NCBI RefSeq assembly: GCF_900236475.1
Contig: NZ_LT963352.1
Coordinates: forward strand, 8,465,001-8,529,000
Length of the DNA stretch: 64,000 nucleotides
Direction of reading: 5' to 3'
DNA from: Streptomyces chartreusis NRRL 3882
GTDB lineage: Bacteria > Actinomycetota > Actinomycetes > Streptomycetales > Streptomycetaceae
The notes beneath the pieces are model-generated. The model ran no database searches, was not told the DNA's origin, and was given only the letters and a program-made list of their open reading frames with translations. Both the position numbers and the translations under genes were made by a program. This document shows, in pieces, positions 35,368 to 43,672 of the stretch; position 1 is the stretch's first letter; each line of letters opens with the position of its first letter.

Positions 35368-36063
35368 ATGGGGGACGTACGCAGACGGGGCGCCGTCGCA
35401 CTCGGGATCACCGCACTGGTGGCCCCGCTCACACTCGCACTCGGTGCCAGTCCGGCCGCGGCGGCGAGCTGCACCACGAAGACCGGGCCGTACCAGAAGC
35501 AGGTGGAGAAGTTCCTGGGCCGTCCGGTCGACGGCAAGCAGTCCGCCGCCGACTGCAAGGCGATCCAGGCCTTCCAGACCAAGCACGGCATCTCCCCGAA
35601 CGCCGGCTACGCCGGGTCCGTCACCTGGGGCGTGATGGACCTGATGCAGAAGCAGAAGGCCGTCGGGAACAACCCCAACAAGGACGGCAAGTGCCCGGTC
35701 AACAAGGGCCGGATCGCCTGCGTGAACCTGAGCCTCCAGCTGAGCTGGATCCAGGACGGCAAGAAGCTCGTCTACGGCCCCGTCCCCGTCCGCACGGGCC
35801 GCGACGGCTACGAGACCCGCACCGGCCTGAAGAAGATCTACTGGCGGGACATCGATCACGTCTCGTCGATCTACGACGTGCCGATGCCCTACAGCCAGTT
35901 CTTCGACGGCGGCCAGGCCTTCCACTCGGTCGGCGTCAGCATGTGGAACCCGCCGGGCTCGCACGGCTGCGTCAACATGACCAAGACCGACGCGAAGAAG
36001 TACTGGTCGCTGCTGAAGAAGGGCGACGACGTCTTCGTGTACGGCCGCAAGCCGGGCACCTGA
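35368..36063 (+). CDS. Secreted L,D-transpeptidase (YkuD)
   Basis: A 231-residue exported enzyme. A signal peptide (about 1-33, ALVAPLTLALGASPAAAA) is followed by a short peptidoglycan-binding-like segment (FLGRPVDGKQSAADCKAIQAF, about 50-75) and a YkuD domain ending with the catalytic SHGCVNM. It would form 3-3 cross-links or attach proteins to peptidoglycan outside the membrane. The 188 bp before the start hold no other ORF. Confidence 0.9.
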   Translation: MGDVRRRGAVALGITALVAPLTLALGASPAAAASCTTKTGPYQKQVEKFLGRPVDGKQSAADCKAIQAFQTKHGISPNAGYAGSVTWGVMDLMQKQKAVGNNPNKDGKCPVNKGRIACVNLSLQLSWIQDGKKLVYGPVPVRTGRDGYETRTGLKKIYWRDIDHVSSIYDVPMPYSQFFDGGQAFHSVGVSMWNPPGSHGCVNMTKTDAKKYWSLLKKGDDVFVYGRKPGT

Positions 36064-36091
36064 TCCCAGGCACCCGGCTCGCACGACGCCC

Positions 36092-37291
36092 CTACAGGGG
36101 CGCGTCCCCGAAGTCCGGGATCTCCAGCCGCACCCCACCCTGCCGCGCGGACTCGTGCGCGATGATGCCCGGCAGGGTGTAGCGGGCGGCCACCCACGCG
36201 TTCACCGACGGCAGGGTGCGCGTGTTGACGGCGGTCACGAAGTCGTCCACCAGGAAGTGGTGGCTGCCCTCGTGGCCGTTGTGGAGGTTGTCGAACTCCC
36301 TCGGCAGCCGCGCACGGTCGTGCACGGGAGCCGACCCGGACGTGAAGGCCGCCCGCAGCTCAGGCGCGATGTGCTGGAGCGACGGGTCGTCGGGAGACAT
36401 GGTGGGCTTGGGCTCCAGCAGCTCGCTGATGTCCTTCACCCCCTGCTTGTCCTGCCACAGGGCGACCGTGGCGAGCTGCTCCATGCTCGCCTCGGTGCCG
36501 AAGAAGCGGAAGCGGGACTCCCGTATGTGCGAGGGGTAGCCCACCCGCCGGAACTCGTTCGTCCGGAACGAGCCGCCGCCCGCCACCTCGAACAGCGCGG
36601 TGGCGTTGGAGAAGTCGTTGCCGAACTGGCTGACCTCCTTGTCGAAGACACCGTCGCCCCGGTCGTCGACGACACCGATCGCCGACACGCTGACCGCGTG
36701 CGTCCTCCAGGCGCCCAGCACCCCGCCGACCGCGTGCGTCGGGTAGAGCAGCGGGGGATAGCTGGCGGTGGCCTTCCAGTTCTCGCCGCCGCTGTACTGG
36801 TAGGCCTCGTAGAACCCCAGGTCCATGTCGTGGACGTAGTCGCCCTCGGCGTAGAACAGCCGCCCGAAGGCGCCCTCGGCGATCTGGTTGCGGGCGTGGA
36901 CCGTCGCCGGGTTGTACTCGCTGGTCTCGCCCATCATGTACGTCAGCCCGGTGGCCTTGACGGCGTCGATGATCGCCGCGATCTCCTCCGTGCTGATCGC
37001 CATGGGGACCGCGGAGTACACGTGCTTGCCGGCGCCCAGGCCCTGGAGCACCAGCGGCCCGTGCGTCCAGCGCTGGGTGAAGATCGCGACGGCGTCGACG
37101 TCCTCCGATTCCAGCATGGCCTGGTACGACGGGAAGGTGCCCGCCAGTCCCTGGGCGGAGGCGAGTTGCTCGGCCCTCTCGGGCAGCAGGTCGGTGACGT
37201 AGACGTCGTTGACGCCGGGGTGGGCCTGGAACAGCGTGGCGAACTGTCCCGAGAACTGTCCGGCGCCGACGATGCCGATGGAGAACGTCAT
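36092..37291 (-). CDS. Gfo/Idh/MocA family dehydrogenase
   Basis: A 399-residue NAD(P)-linked sugar or inositol dehydrogenase: GIVGAGQFSGQFA (about 6-18), VYSAVPMAIS in place of the common EKP motif, and a C-terminal alpha/beta domain. It is the last gene of a sugar ABC importer operon, 29 bp after the solute-binding protein gene, so it probably acts on the imported sugar or sugar acid. The loss of the EKP lysine motif is noteworthy; activity may differ from classical members. Confidence 0.82.
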   Translation of the reverse strand: MTFSIGIVGAGQFSGQFATLFQAHPGVNDVYVTDLLPERAEQLASAQGLAGTFPSYQAMLESEDVDAVAIFTQRWTHGPLVLQGLGAGKHVYSAVPMAISTEEIAAIIDAVKATGLTYMMGETSEYNPATVHARNQIAEGAFGRLFYAEGDYVHDMDLGFYEAYQYSGGENWKATASYPPLLYPTHAVGGVLGAWRTHAVSVSAIGVVDDRGDGVFDKEVSQFGNDFSNATALFEVAGGGSFRTNEFRRVGYPSHIRESRFRFFGTEASMEQLATVALWQDKQGVKDISELLEPKPTMSPDDPSLQHIAPELRAAFTSGSAPVHDRARLPREFDNLHNGHEGSHHFLVDDFVTAVNTRTLPSVNAWVAARYTLPGIIAHESARQGGVRLEIPDFGDAPL

Positions 37292-37320
37292 GTAAGGCGT
37301 GCCCTTCACTGGTCGGGGGA

Positions 37321-38670
37321 TCACTGAGAGAGGATCCGGTTGATCTGTTCGTTGGTCTCGTCGAGGCTGCTGACCGGCTTTCCGTTGCCGTAGATGTCCT
37401 CCATCGCCGGCGACATGAGCGCCGTCATGTCCGCCGAGTAGCTGGCGATCGGGTACGAGAAGGTCCGGAAGTTCTTCTTGTCGGCCACCGGTTCGGTGAA
37501 CGACGAGACGTCGATGCCCTTCTTCCGGTACGCGGCGACGGCGGCCTCGGTCCCGGCCTTCGTCGCGGGGAAGACGACGCCGTAACGGCCGACGACCTTC
37601 TGGCACTCGTCCGAGGCCAGATACTTCACCCACTTCTTGGCGCCCGCCTTGTTCTTGGAGGCCTTGGTGACGGAGTCGGCGAGACCGTTCATCATGGTGG
37701 CGCGCCTGCCGGTCGGGCCGACCGGCGTCAGGGCGGTCTTGATGTCCCGGCCCTTGAAGCCGGCGTACGTGGAGATCATCCAGGCCCCGTCGAATGCGGT
37801 GGCGGCCTTGCCCGCCGCGACCTGGGTGTTCGCCTGGTTGGACTGCACGTTGTAGTCCGACAGCGGCGGCATGTAGCCCTTCTTCGCCAGGCCGAAGTAC
37901 CACTTGATGACCGACTGGAAGGTCTTGCTGTCGTACTGGTACTTCGTGCCCCAGCGCGGCTTGTCCAGGTAGCTCCACCCGGCGGAGGCGGCGAAGTTGC
38001 TCCACTGGGTCTGGCCGTCGCCGAAGCCGCCGCCGTTGGTGGCCAGGCCGTACACCTTGACGTTGTTCTTGTCGAAGCCCGGCTCGTCGCCCCGCTTGCC
38101 GTTCCTGTCGATCGTGAGGTGGGCGATGGCCTTCTCGAAGGTGCCGCCGTCCTGCGGGTTCCACGAGAGGCTGTTCAGCTGCTCGGCGGTGAGGCCTGCC
38201 TCCTTCGTCATCTTCGAGTTGTAGAACAGCGCCACGGTGTCCCAGTCCTTGGGGGCGCCGTACCGGTGGCCGTCCTTGCCGATCCAGTTGGCGGCGAGGC
38301 CGGGCTGGTAGTCGGAGTCCTTGATGCCGAGGTCGTCGAGCGGTTCGAGGACCTTCAGGTCGGCGTACTGGCCGAAGTTCTGGATGTGGTCGGTGAAGAC
38401 GTCCGGCTGGGTGCCCGCGATGAACCCGGCGGTGAGCTTGGTCCAGTAGTCGCTCCAGCCCAACTGGGTGATCCTGACGTTCAGTCCGGGGTTCTCCTTC
38501 TCGAACCCCTTGGCACAGGCCTGGTAGGCGGGCAGCTGGTTGGCGTCCCACAGCCAGTACGTGACCGTGTTCGGGGAGGACCCGGCGGCGCCTTGCTGCG
38601 CGCATCCGCTGACCAGGGACAGCGCCAGCGCTCCGGTCGCCGCGACGAGCGTACGCATACGAATTCGCAT
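37321..38670 (-). CDS. Extracellular sugar-binding lipoprotein of an ABC importer
   Basis: A 449-residue solute-binding protein (SBP family 1). Basic N-terminus, hydrophobic stretch and lipobox LVSGC (Cys about 24) show lipid anchoring on the outside of the membrane. Typical motifs follow: TYWLWDAN, GTQPDVFTDH and WDTVALFYN. ATG at 38670 follows GAGGG with better spacing than the GTG 3 bp upstream. Sugar specificity cannot be told; an oligosaccharide is likely. Confidence 0.9.
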   Translation of the reverse strand: MRIRMRTLVAATGALALSLVSGCAQQGAAGSSPNTVTYWLWDANQLPAYQACAKGFEKENPGLNVRITQLGWSDYWTKLTAGFIAGTQPDVFTDHIQNFGQYADLKVLEPLDDLGIKDSDYQPGLAANWIGKDGHRYGAPKDWDTVALFYNSKMTKEAGLTAEQLNSLSWNPQDGGTFEKAIAHLTIDRNGKRGDEPGFDKNNVKVYGLATNGGGFGDGQTQWSNFAASAGWSYLDKPRWGTKYQYDSKTFQSVIKWYFGLAKKGYMPPLSDYNVQSNQANTQVAAGKAATAFDGAWMISTYAGFKGRDIKTALTPVGPTGRRATMMNGLADSVTKASKNKAGAKKWVKYLASDECQKVVGRYGVVFPATKAGTEAAVAAYRKKGIDVSSFTEPVADKKNFRTFSYPIASYSADMTALMSPAMEDIYGNGKPVSSLDETNEQINRILSQ

Positions 38671-38680
38671 CACAGTCCCT

Positions 38681-39601
38681 CTACTTGATCCCGGTGAAGC
38701 CGATGGAGCTGACGATGCGGCGCGCGAAGCAGGCGAACAGCACCAGCATCGGCAGCGCGGCGATCAGCGTCGCGGCCATGAGCCCGGACCAGTCGACGCC
38801 GGTCGCCGGGGTCTGCGCCCGGAAGATCGCCAGCGCCACGGTCAGCACGCGCGAGCTGTCGCTGTAGGAGACCATCAGCGGCCAGAAGTAGTCGTTCCAG
38901 GAGGTGATGTACGTCAGCACGCCCAGCGTGACGATCGGCGTGGACGCCATCGGCAGCACCACCCGGAAGAAGATCTTGATCTTCCCGGCGCCGTCCAGCA
39001 GCGCGGCTTCCTCCACCTCCTGGGGGATGTTCATGAAGAACTGCCGCAGGAAGAACACCGCGAACGGCGTCATGAACATGGTGGGCAGTGCGATGCCGAG
39101 GAGCGTGTCCACCAGGTGCAGTTGCTTGATGAGCACGAAGTTCGGCAGCAGCGTGAAGATGGCGGGCACCATCATCCCGGCCAGGAAGAGGCCGAACACC
39201 TTGTCCCTCCCGCGCCAGCGCAGCCGGGAGAAGGCGTACGCCGCCATCGCGGAGAAGAAGATCTGACAGCCGGTGATCAGGGTGGAGACGAGCACCGAGT
39301 TGAGCAGATAGCGCCAGAAGTCGAGCCCGCCGCCCGCGCCGCCCTGCGCGACGGCCTCCTCGGCCGACTGCATGCCCAGGGCCCGTTCGAAGCCGCTCGT
39401 GGTGAGGTCCACGGGCAGGGGGTTGGTCGGATCCGCGTTGAGTCCCGCGTTGGTGGACAGCGCGGTGCGCAGGATCCAGTAGAACGGCAGCAGGGTGATG
39501 AGGACGATCAGCCCCATCACGGTCCAGGCGGCGGCCCGCCCGAAGGGGAACCTGCGCCGGACCGGTCGCAGGGTCGGTGTCGTTGTCGTCACGGCAGCCA
39601 T
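38681..39601 (-). CDS. Carbohydrate ABC transporter permease (MalG type)
   Basis: A 306-residue inner-membrane permease with six helices and the EAA loop EAALLDGAGKIKIFFRVVLPM (about 200-220) that contacts the ATPase. It is the second of two permease genes; no ATPase gene is in the operon, as usual in Streptomyces, where the shared MsiK ATPase serves many importers. Confidence 0.9.
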   Translation of the reverse strand: MAAVTTTTPTLRPVRRRFPFGRAAAWTVMGLIVLITLLPFYWILRTALSTNAGLNADPTNPLPVDLTTSGFERALGMQSAEEAVAQGGAGGGLDFWRYLLNSVLVSTLITGCQIFFSAMAAYAFSRLRWRGRDKVFGLFLAGMMVPAIFTLLPNFVLIKQLHLVDTLLGIALPTMFMTPFAVFFLRQFFMNIPQEVEEAALLDGAGKIKIFFRVVLPMASTPIVTLGVLTYITSWNDYFWPLMVSYSDSSRVLTVALAIFRAQTPATGVDWSGLMAATLIAALPMLVLFACFARRIVSSIGFTGIK

Positions 39602-39619
39602 TGCGGTGTCTCCCTCTCC

Positions 39620-40585
39620 TCAGCCGAGGTCGGTCCGGCCGGCCCGGGTGAGCCGGTACTGGAGGACGGTGATCGCGCTCAGCACGACCAGCAGGGCGAC
39701 GGACATGGCCGAGGCGTAACCGAACTGGAAGCGCCCGAAGGCGGAGCCGTAGATGTAGTACTGGAGCACGTTGGTCGCGTTCGCAGGGCCGCCCGCGGTG
39801 GTCACGGCCACGGTGTCGAACACCTGGAACGACCCGATCACGGTCATGATCAGCACGACCGCGAGCACCGGCCGCAGCAGCGGCATGGTGATCCGCCAGA
39901 ACATCCGCCACTCGCTCGCGCCGTCCACCCGGGCCGCCTCGTACATGTCGCCCGGGATCGCCTGGAGACCGGCGAACAGCAGCAGCGCGGTGTACCCGAC
40001 GTGCCGCCACACGTTGATGAGCGCGATCGTCGGGATCGCCCACGTCTCGTCGGCGAGGAACGGGATGCGGTCGACGCCGACGGCGCTGATGATCTCGTTG
40101 CCGATGCCGAGCTGGGTGTCGAGGATCCAGAGCCAGACGAGGCCGGCGACGACGTTCGACATCAGGTACGGCGTGAGCACGATGCCGCGCAGCATCGCCG
40201 ACTGCGTCAGCCGCTGGAGGAGGACGGCGATGGCGAGCGCCGCGACCGTCTGCACACCGATGTTGATGACGACGTACTCGACGGTGACCCACAGGGAGTC
40301 CCAGAAGATGGGGTCGTTGACCATGCGGACGTAGTTGTCCAGGCCCACCCACTCCGCCGGCGTCAGCAGGTTGAAGCGGGTGAAGCTCAGGTAGATGCCC
40401 CGGAGCGTCGGCCAGAGCAGGAAGACCACGAAGCCGAGCAGCGCCGGCGCGATGAAGACCGCGGCCAGTCGTCCGTCACCCCGGTTCTCGCCCACCTCGT
40501 TCCGTCGTGTCCTGGTCTTGCTGCGGGCCTCCGCCGCGCCGCCCACGGGCAGACGCGACGGAGGGCTGCTGGAGGCGATGGTCAT
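39620..40585 (-). CDS. Sugar ABC transporter permease (MalF type)
   Basis: A 321-residue permease with a cytoplasmic basic N-terminus (about 1-38), six helices and the EAA loop EAARVDGASEWRMFWRITMP (about 220). First gene of the importer operon, divergent from the ROK regulator. Operators for that regulator lie in the 171-bp gap. Confidence 0.9.
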   Translation of the reverse strand: MTIASSSPPSRLPVGGAAEARSKTRTRRNEVGENRGDGRLAAVFIAPALLGFVVFLLWPTLRGIYLSFTRFNLLTPAEWVGLDNYVRMVNDPIFWDSLWVTVEYVVINIGVQTVAALAIAVLLQRLTQSAMLRGIVLTPYLMSNVVAGLVWLWILDTQLGIGNEIISAVGVDRIPFLADETWAIPTIALINVWRHVGYTALLLFAGLQAIPGDMYEAARVDGASEWRMFWRITMPLLRPVLAVVLIMTVIGSFQVFDTVAVTTAGGPANATNVLQYYIYGSAFGRFQFGYASAMSVALLVVLSAITVLQYRLTRAGRTDLG

Positions 40586-40631
40586 CGGGAGACTCCCTCG
40601 CTGCGGCGGCTCGTCCTCTGGCGGGACTTAC

Positions 40632-40732
40632 TTTTGGCGCGAAACAATTGCTGCGTCAAGAGGGGTGCAAACATCTTTTCGCAGGAACCACCATCGTCTT
40701 AGAGTGGTCATGTTGGTTTCAGCGCGAAAGAA
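40632..40732. promoter_or_regulatory. Two ROK-type operator copies TTTY-RGCGC-GAAA
   Basis: TTTTGGCGCGAAACAA (40632-40647) and TTTCAGCGCGAAAGAA (40717-40732) are near-identical, each a partial palindrome (TTTC to GAAA). They lie 85 bp apart in the divergent promoter region between the importer operon and the ROK gene, so both promoters are likely repressed together. Confidence 0.55.
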
Positions 40733-40756
40733 AAGGGCGAGGGGAGTCGCACCGAC

Positions 40757-41917
40757 ATGACCGCAGGCATCGCCAGCTGGCCGCCGCTGAGCCCGGGTGA
40801 GCGCTCGGTGGCGATCGAGGTGCTCGTGCACGGCCCGCTGTCGCGCACCGAACTCGCCCGCAGGCTGGGGCTGTCGGCCGGCAGCCTCACCCGGCTGACG
40901 AAGCCGCTGATCGAGTCCGGCCTGCTGATCGAGGTGGCCGAGGCGGGGGTGCCGGCGGAGGCGCGTCAGGGTCGCCCCTCGACACCGCTGGACGTCGTCG
41001 CCGACTCCTGGTCCTTTCTCGGCTTCAAGATCACCGAGGACACCGTCTACGGCGTCGTCACCACGCTCAGAAGCGACATCGTCGCCCGCCACGACCGTTC
41101 GCTCACCACCCACGACCCGGCCGAAGTCGCCGATGTGCTCGGGGAGATGACCGCCGAGCTGATCCGCGACCACCCCCGGCTCGCCGGGATCGGCATCGGG
41201 GTCGGCGGTTTCGTCCAGGACCGCGCCGTCGTCGGCGAGTCCCCCTTCCTGCTGTGGCGGGACGTCCCCCTGGCCGAACTCGTCGAGGAGCGCACCGGGC
41301 TGCCCGTGGTCGTGGAGAACGACGTCGCCGCCCTGGTCGAGGCCGAGACCTGGTTCGGTGCCGGACGCGGCCTGGACCGCTTCGTCGTCCTCACCATCGG
41401 CGCCGGCATCGGCTACGGACTGGTCCTGGGCGGCAAGCGGGTGCCCTGCGCCGAGGAGGACCGCGGCTTCGGCCGCCACTGGATCGTGGACCCGAGCGGT
41501 CCGCTCACCCCGGACGGCCGGCGCGGCAGTGCCGTCTCGCTGCTGACCATCCCCAACATCCGCTACCAGGTCCAGGCCGCCACCGGCCGCGACCGGACGT
41601 ACGAGGAGATCCTCGCGGCCGCCGCCGCCGGGGACCCGATGCCCGCCCGGGTCGTCGACGAGGCGGCCCGGGCGCTGGGCACGCTCGTCGCGCAGATCTC
41701 CAACTTCGTGATGCCGCAGAAGATCCTGCTCGCGGGGGAGGGGGTCGGGCTCATGGACGTGGCCGGCAAGGCGGTCGAGGACACCGTCCGCGACAACCGG
41801 CACCCCCTGGCCGCCCCGGTCGAACTGGAGACGAGGGTGTCCGATTTTCACGACTGGGCGCGCGGCGCGGCCGTCCTGGCCATCAAGGTGCTGGTGCTGG
41901 GATCGGCCGAAGCGTGA
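40757..41917 (+). CDS. ROK family transcriptional repressor
   Basis: A 386-residue regulator: N-terminal winged helix (about 15-70, GPLSRTELARRLGLSAGSLTRL) and a ROK sugar-kinase-like domain (about 85-380). The nucleotide-site motif VENDVAALVEAETWFGAG is present, but the CXCGXXGC zinc motif of true kinases is absent, replaced by RHWIVDPSGPLTPDGRRG. Such proteins sense a sugar and control the adjacent transporter operon, here divergently transcribed and sharing operator-like repeats. Confidence 0.88.
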   Translation: MTAGIASWPPLSPGERSVAIEVLVHGPLSRTELARRLGLSAGSLTRLTKPLIESGLLIEVAEAGVPAEARQGRPSTPLDVVADSWSFLGFKITEDTVYGVVTTLRSDIVARHDRSLTTHDPAEVADVLGEMTAELIRDHPRLAGIGIGVGGFVQDRAVVGESPFLLWRDVPLAELVEERTGLPVVVENDVAALVEAETWFGAGRGLDRFVVLTIGAGIGYGLVLGGKRVPCAEEDRGFGRHWIVDPSGPLTPDGRRGSAVSLLTIPNIRYQVQAATGRDRTYEEILAAAAAGDPMPARVVDEAARALGTLVAQISNFVMPQKILLAGEGVGLMDVAGKAVEDTVRDNRHPLAAPVELETRVSDFHDWARGAAVLAIKVLVLGSAEA

Positions 41918-42029
41918 ACAGGCTCACGTTTACTGGGAGATGGACGTGATCAGCAACACTGTCCGGAATGACCGTTTAGCTCACGATTACTCACATCGTC
42001 TTCACCTCCGGCGACGTATGCTTCACAGC

Positions 42030-42203
42030 ATGTCCACCACTGTTGAATCCTCTTCCCAGCGAACGGCTGACGAGGTCAACGAGGAGATCCGGGCCCTGTG
42101 GCGCCGGTCGGGCGGGACACTGAGCGTCGAGCAGCGCGAGGAGTACCAGCGGCTCGTCCTGGAGTGGGCCGCCGCGGTCCCGCGGTCCGCCTCGGCTGCC
42201 TGA
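42030..42203 (+). CDS. Small conserved-type hypothetical protein (57 aa)
   Basis: Starts MSTTVESSSQRTADEVNEE; helical, acidic, with EEIRALW and LSVEQREEYQRLVLEWAAA, a pattern I have seen in small Streptomyces proteins of unknown role. No ribosome binding site is visible; TATGCT 8 bp before the ATG could be a -10 box and the transcript leaderless. An in-frame ATG 12 bp upstream is an alternative start. Confidence 0.6.
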   Translation: MSTTVESSSQRTADEVNEEIRALWRRSGGTLSVEQREEYQRLVLEWAAAVPRSASAA

Positions 42204-42259
42204 GCGTCAGCCAGGTCCGCTGACGCATCGGACCCTCGTCCCGGGGCACCCCTGATCGA

Positions 42260-43084
42260 ATGGGTGCCCTTCTCGCACTTGCCTCGGCCGTCTGCTACGG
42301 CGTCGTCGACTTCGCCGGCGGCCTGTTGTCCCGGCACATCCACCACGCCGCCGTCACCTTCCTCGGCCAGCTCGGCGGGCTGCTGCTCGCCTGTGCCGCC
42401 GCGCTCCTCGTGCCCGCCGGCGCCGTCCACACCGCCGACCTGCTGTGGGGCGCGCTGTCCGGCGTCGGCAGCGGCGTCGCCATGCGGTTCCTCAACCGCG
42501 GGCTGAGCCGCGGTGCGATGAGCGTCGTCGTGCCCGTGAGCGCCGTCACCGGTGTCGCGCTGTCGGTGCTGTGCGGGGTACTCGTCCTCGGCGACCGTCC
42601 GGGGGCCGTGGCCTGGCTGGGCATCGCCGTGACCGTCCCCGCGCTGTGGTTCGTCTCCGGAGGCAGGGGCGGCGCGGGCAGGGGGACGACGGACGGACTG
42701 CTCGCCAGTGCGGGCGTGGCCGTGCAGTACCTCGCCCTCGGGCAGGCGGATCCCGCGAGCGGTCTGTGGCCCGTCGCCGCGGGCCGGGTCGCCGCGGTCC
42801 TCGTCCTCCTGCCGGACGCCGCCCGCCACGCCCGCCGGCTGAGGCTGCCGCCGGGCCGCTGCCTCCAGGCCCTCCTCATCGGGGCCGGCGCGGCCCTCGG
42901 CCTCGTGCTCTACCTCCTCGCCGCGCAGCGCCAGTTGCTCGCTGTCGCCGTCGTCCTCGCGTCCCTCTACCCGGCCCTGCCCGTCATCCTCGGCCTCGCC
43001 CTGCTGCACGAGCGGATCAGCCGGCGTCAGGCGCTGGGGCTGCTGGGGGCGGGGGTGGCGACGGTGCTGCTCACCCTGGGGTGA
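42260..43084 (+). CDS. EamA/DMT superfamily transporter
   Basis: A 274-residue membrane protein with about ten hydrophobic segments in two five-helix halves (first EamA half about 1-135, second about 145-274, ending ALLHERISRRQALGLLGAGVATVLL). DMT carriers export metabolites or amino acids. It converges on the nitroreductase gene and may or may not serve the neighbouring peptide cluster; that cluster has its own exporter. Confidence 0.85.
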   Translation: MGALLALASAVCYGVVDFAGGLLSRHIHHAAVTFLGQLGGLLLACAAALLVPAGAVHTADLLWGALSGVGSGVAMRFLNRGLSRGAMSVVVPVSAVTGVALSVLCGVLVLGDRPGAVAWLGIAVTVPALWFVSGGRGGAGRGTTDGLLASAGVAVQYLALGQADPASGLWPVAAGRVAAVLVLLPDAARHARRLRLPPGRCLQALLIGAGAALGLVLYLLAAQRQLLAVAVVLASLYPALPVILGLALLHERISRRQALGLLGAGVATVLLTLG

Positions 43085-43105
43085 GGCAGGCAGCCGGTCA
43101 GCGGC

Positions 43106-43672
43106 TCACGAGGTCACCAGTTCCGGGGCGAACACGGAGATCCGGTCGGTGACGTCGTCGAGCACCCGGCGCCTGTGCTGCGGTGACTCCCCGGGCGTAC
43201 CGATGTACAGCCATCCCAGCAGACGCTCGTCCTGCCGCAGGCCGAGGAGCCGGCGGACCTGCGCGGACTCGGTGAACTTGCCGGTGCGCCAGATGCTCCC
43301 GAAGCCCCGGGCGTGCAGCAGGAGCATCAGGGAACTGGTCATGGCGCTGGTGGCGGCCAGTTGTTCCCACTCGGGGATGCGGTGACCGGTGGCCGGGGCG
43401 AACACCAGTGTGGCGAGGAGCGGTGCCCGGCGCGCCTTGGCCTCGGTACGGTCCGGCCGGGACCCGGGCGCGGCGCAGTCGTCGGCGAAGCAGCGGCCCA
43501 GCGCCGCGCGTCCCTCGCCGCGTACCAGGATCCACCGCCAGGGGCGGAGCTTGCCGTGGTCGGGCGCCGTGGCGGCCGCCCGCAGCAGGTAGGCGAACTC
43601 CTCGTCGTTCGGGGCGGGTTCGGCAAGGACGTGTTCACTGCGGCGGGTCAGTACGGCCGTCATGACGTCCAT
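43106..43672 (-). CDS. Nitroreductase family flavoprotein (YdjA-like), last gene of the peptide operon
   Basis: A 188-residue FMN-dependent oxidoreductase. TRRSEHVLAEPAPNDEEFAYLLRAA, then APDHGKLRPWRW, is the YdjA-type FMN-binding start; GFGSIWRTG and GWLYIGTP are the later flavin motifs. ATG follows GAGGAG. It overlaps the upstream 474-residue gene by 38 bp. In RiPP clusters nitroreductase-fold enzymes oxidise azolines or act as dehydrogenases; whether this one acts on the peptide is inferred only from operon position. Confidence 0.8.
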   Translation of the reverse strand: MDVMTAVLTRRSEHVLAEPAPNDEEFAYLLRAAATAPDHGKLRPWRWILVRGEGRAALGRCFADDCAAPGSRPDRTEAKARRAPLLATLVFAPATGHRIPEWEQLAATSAMTSSLMLLLHARGFGSIWRTGKFTESAQVRRLLGLRQDERLLGWLYIGTPGESPQHRRRVLDDVTDRISVFAPELVTS

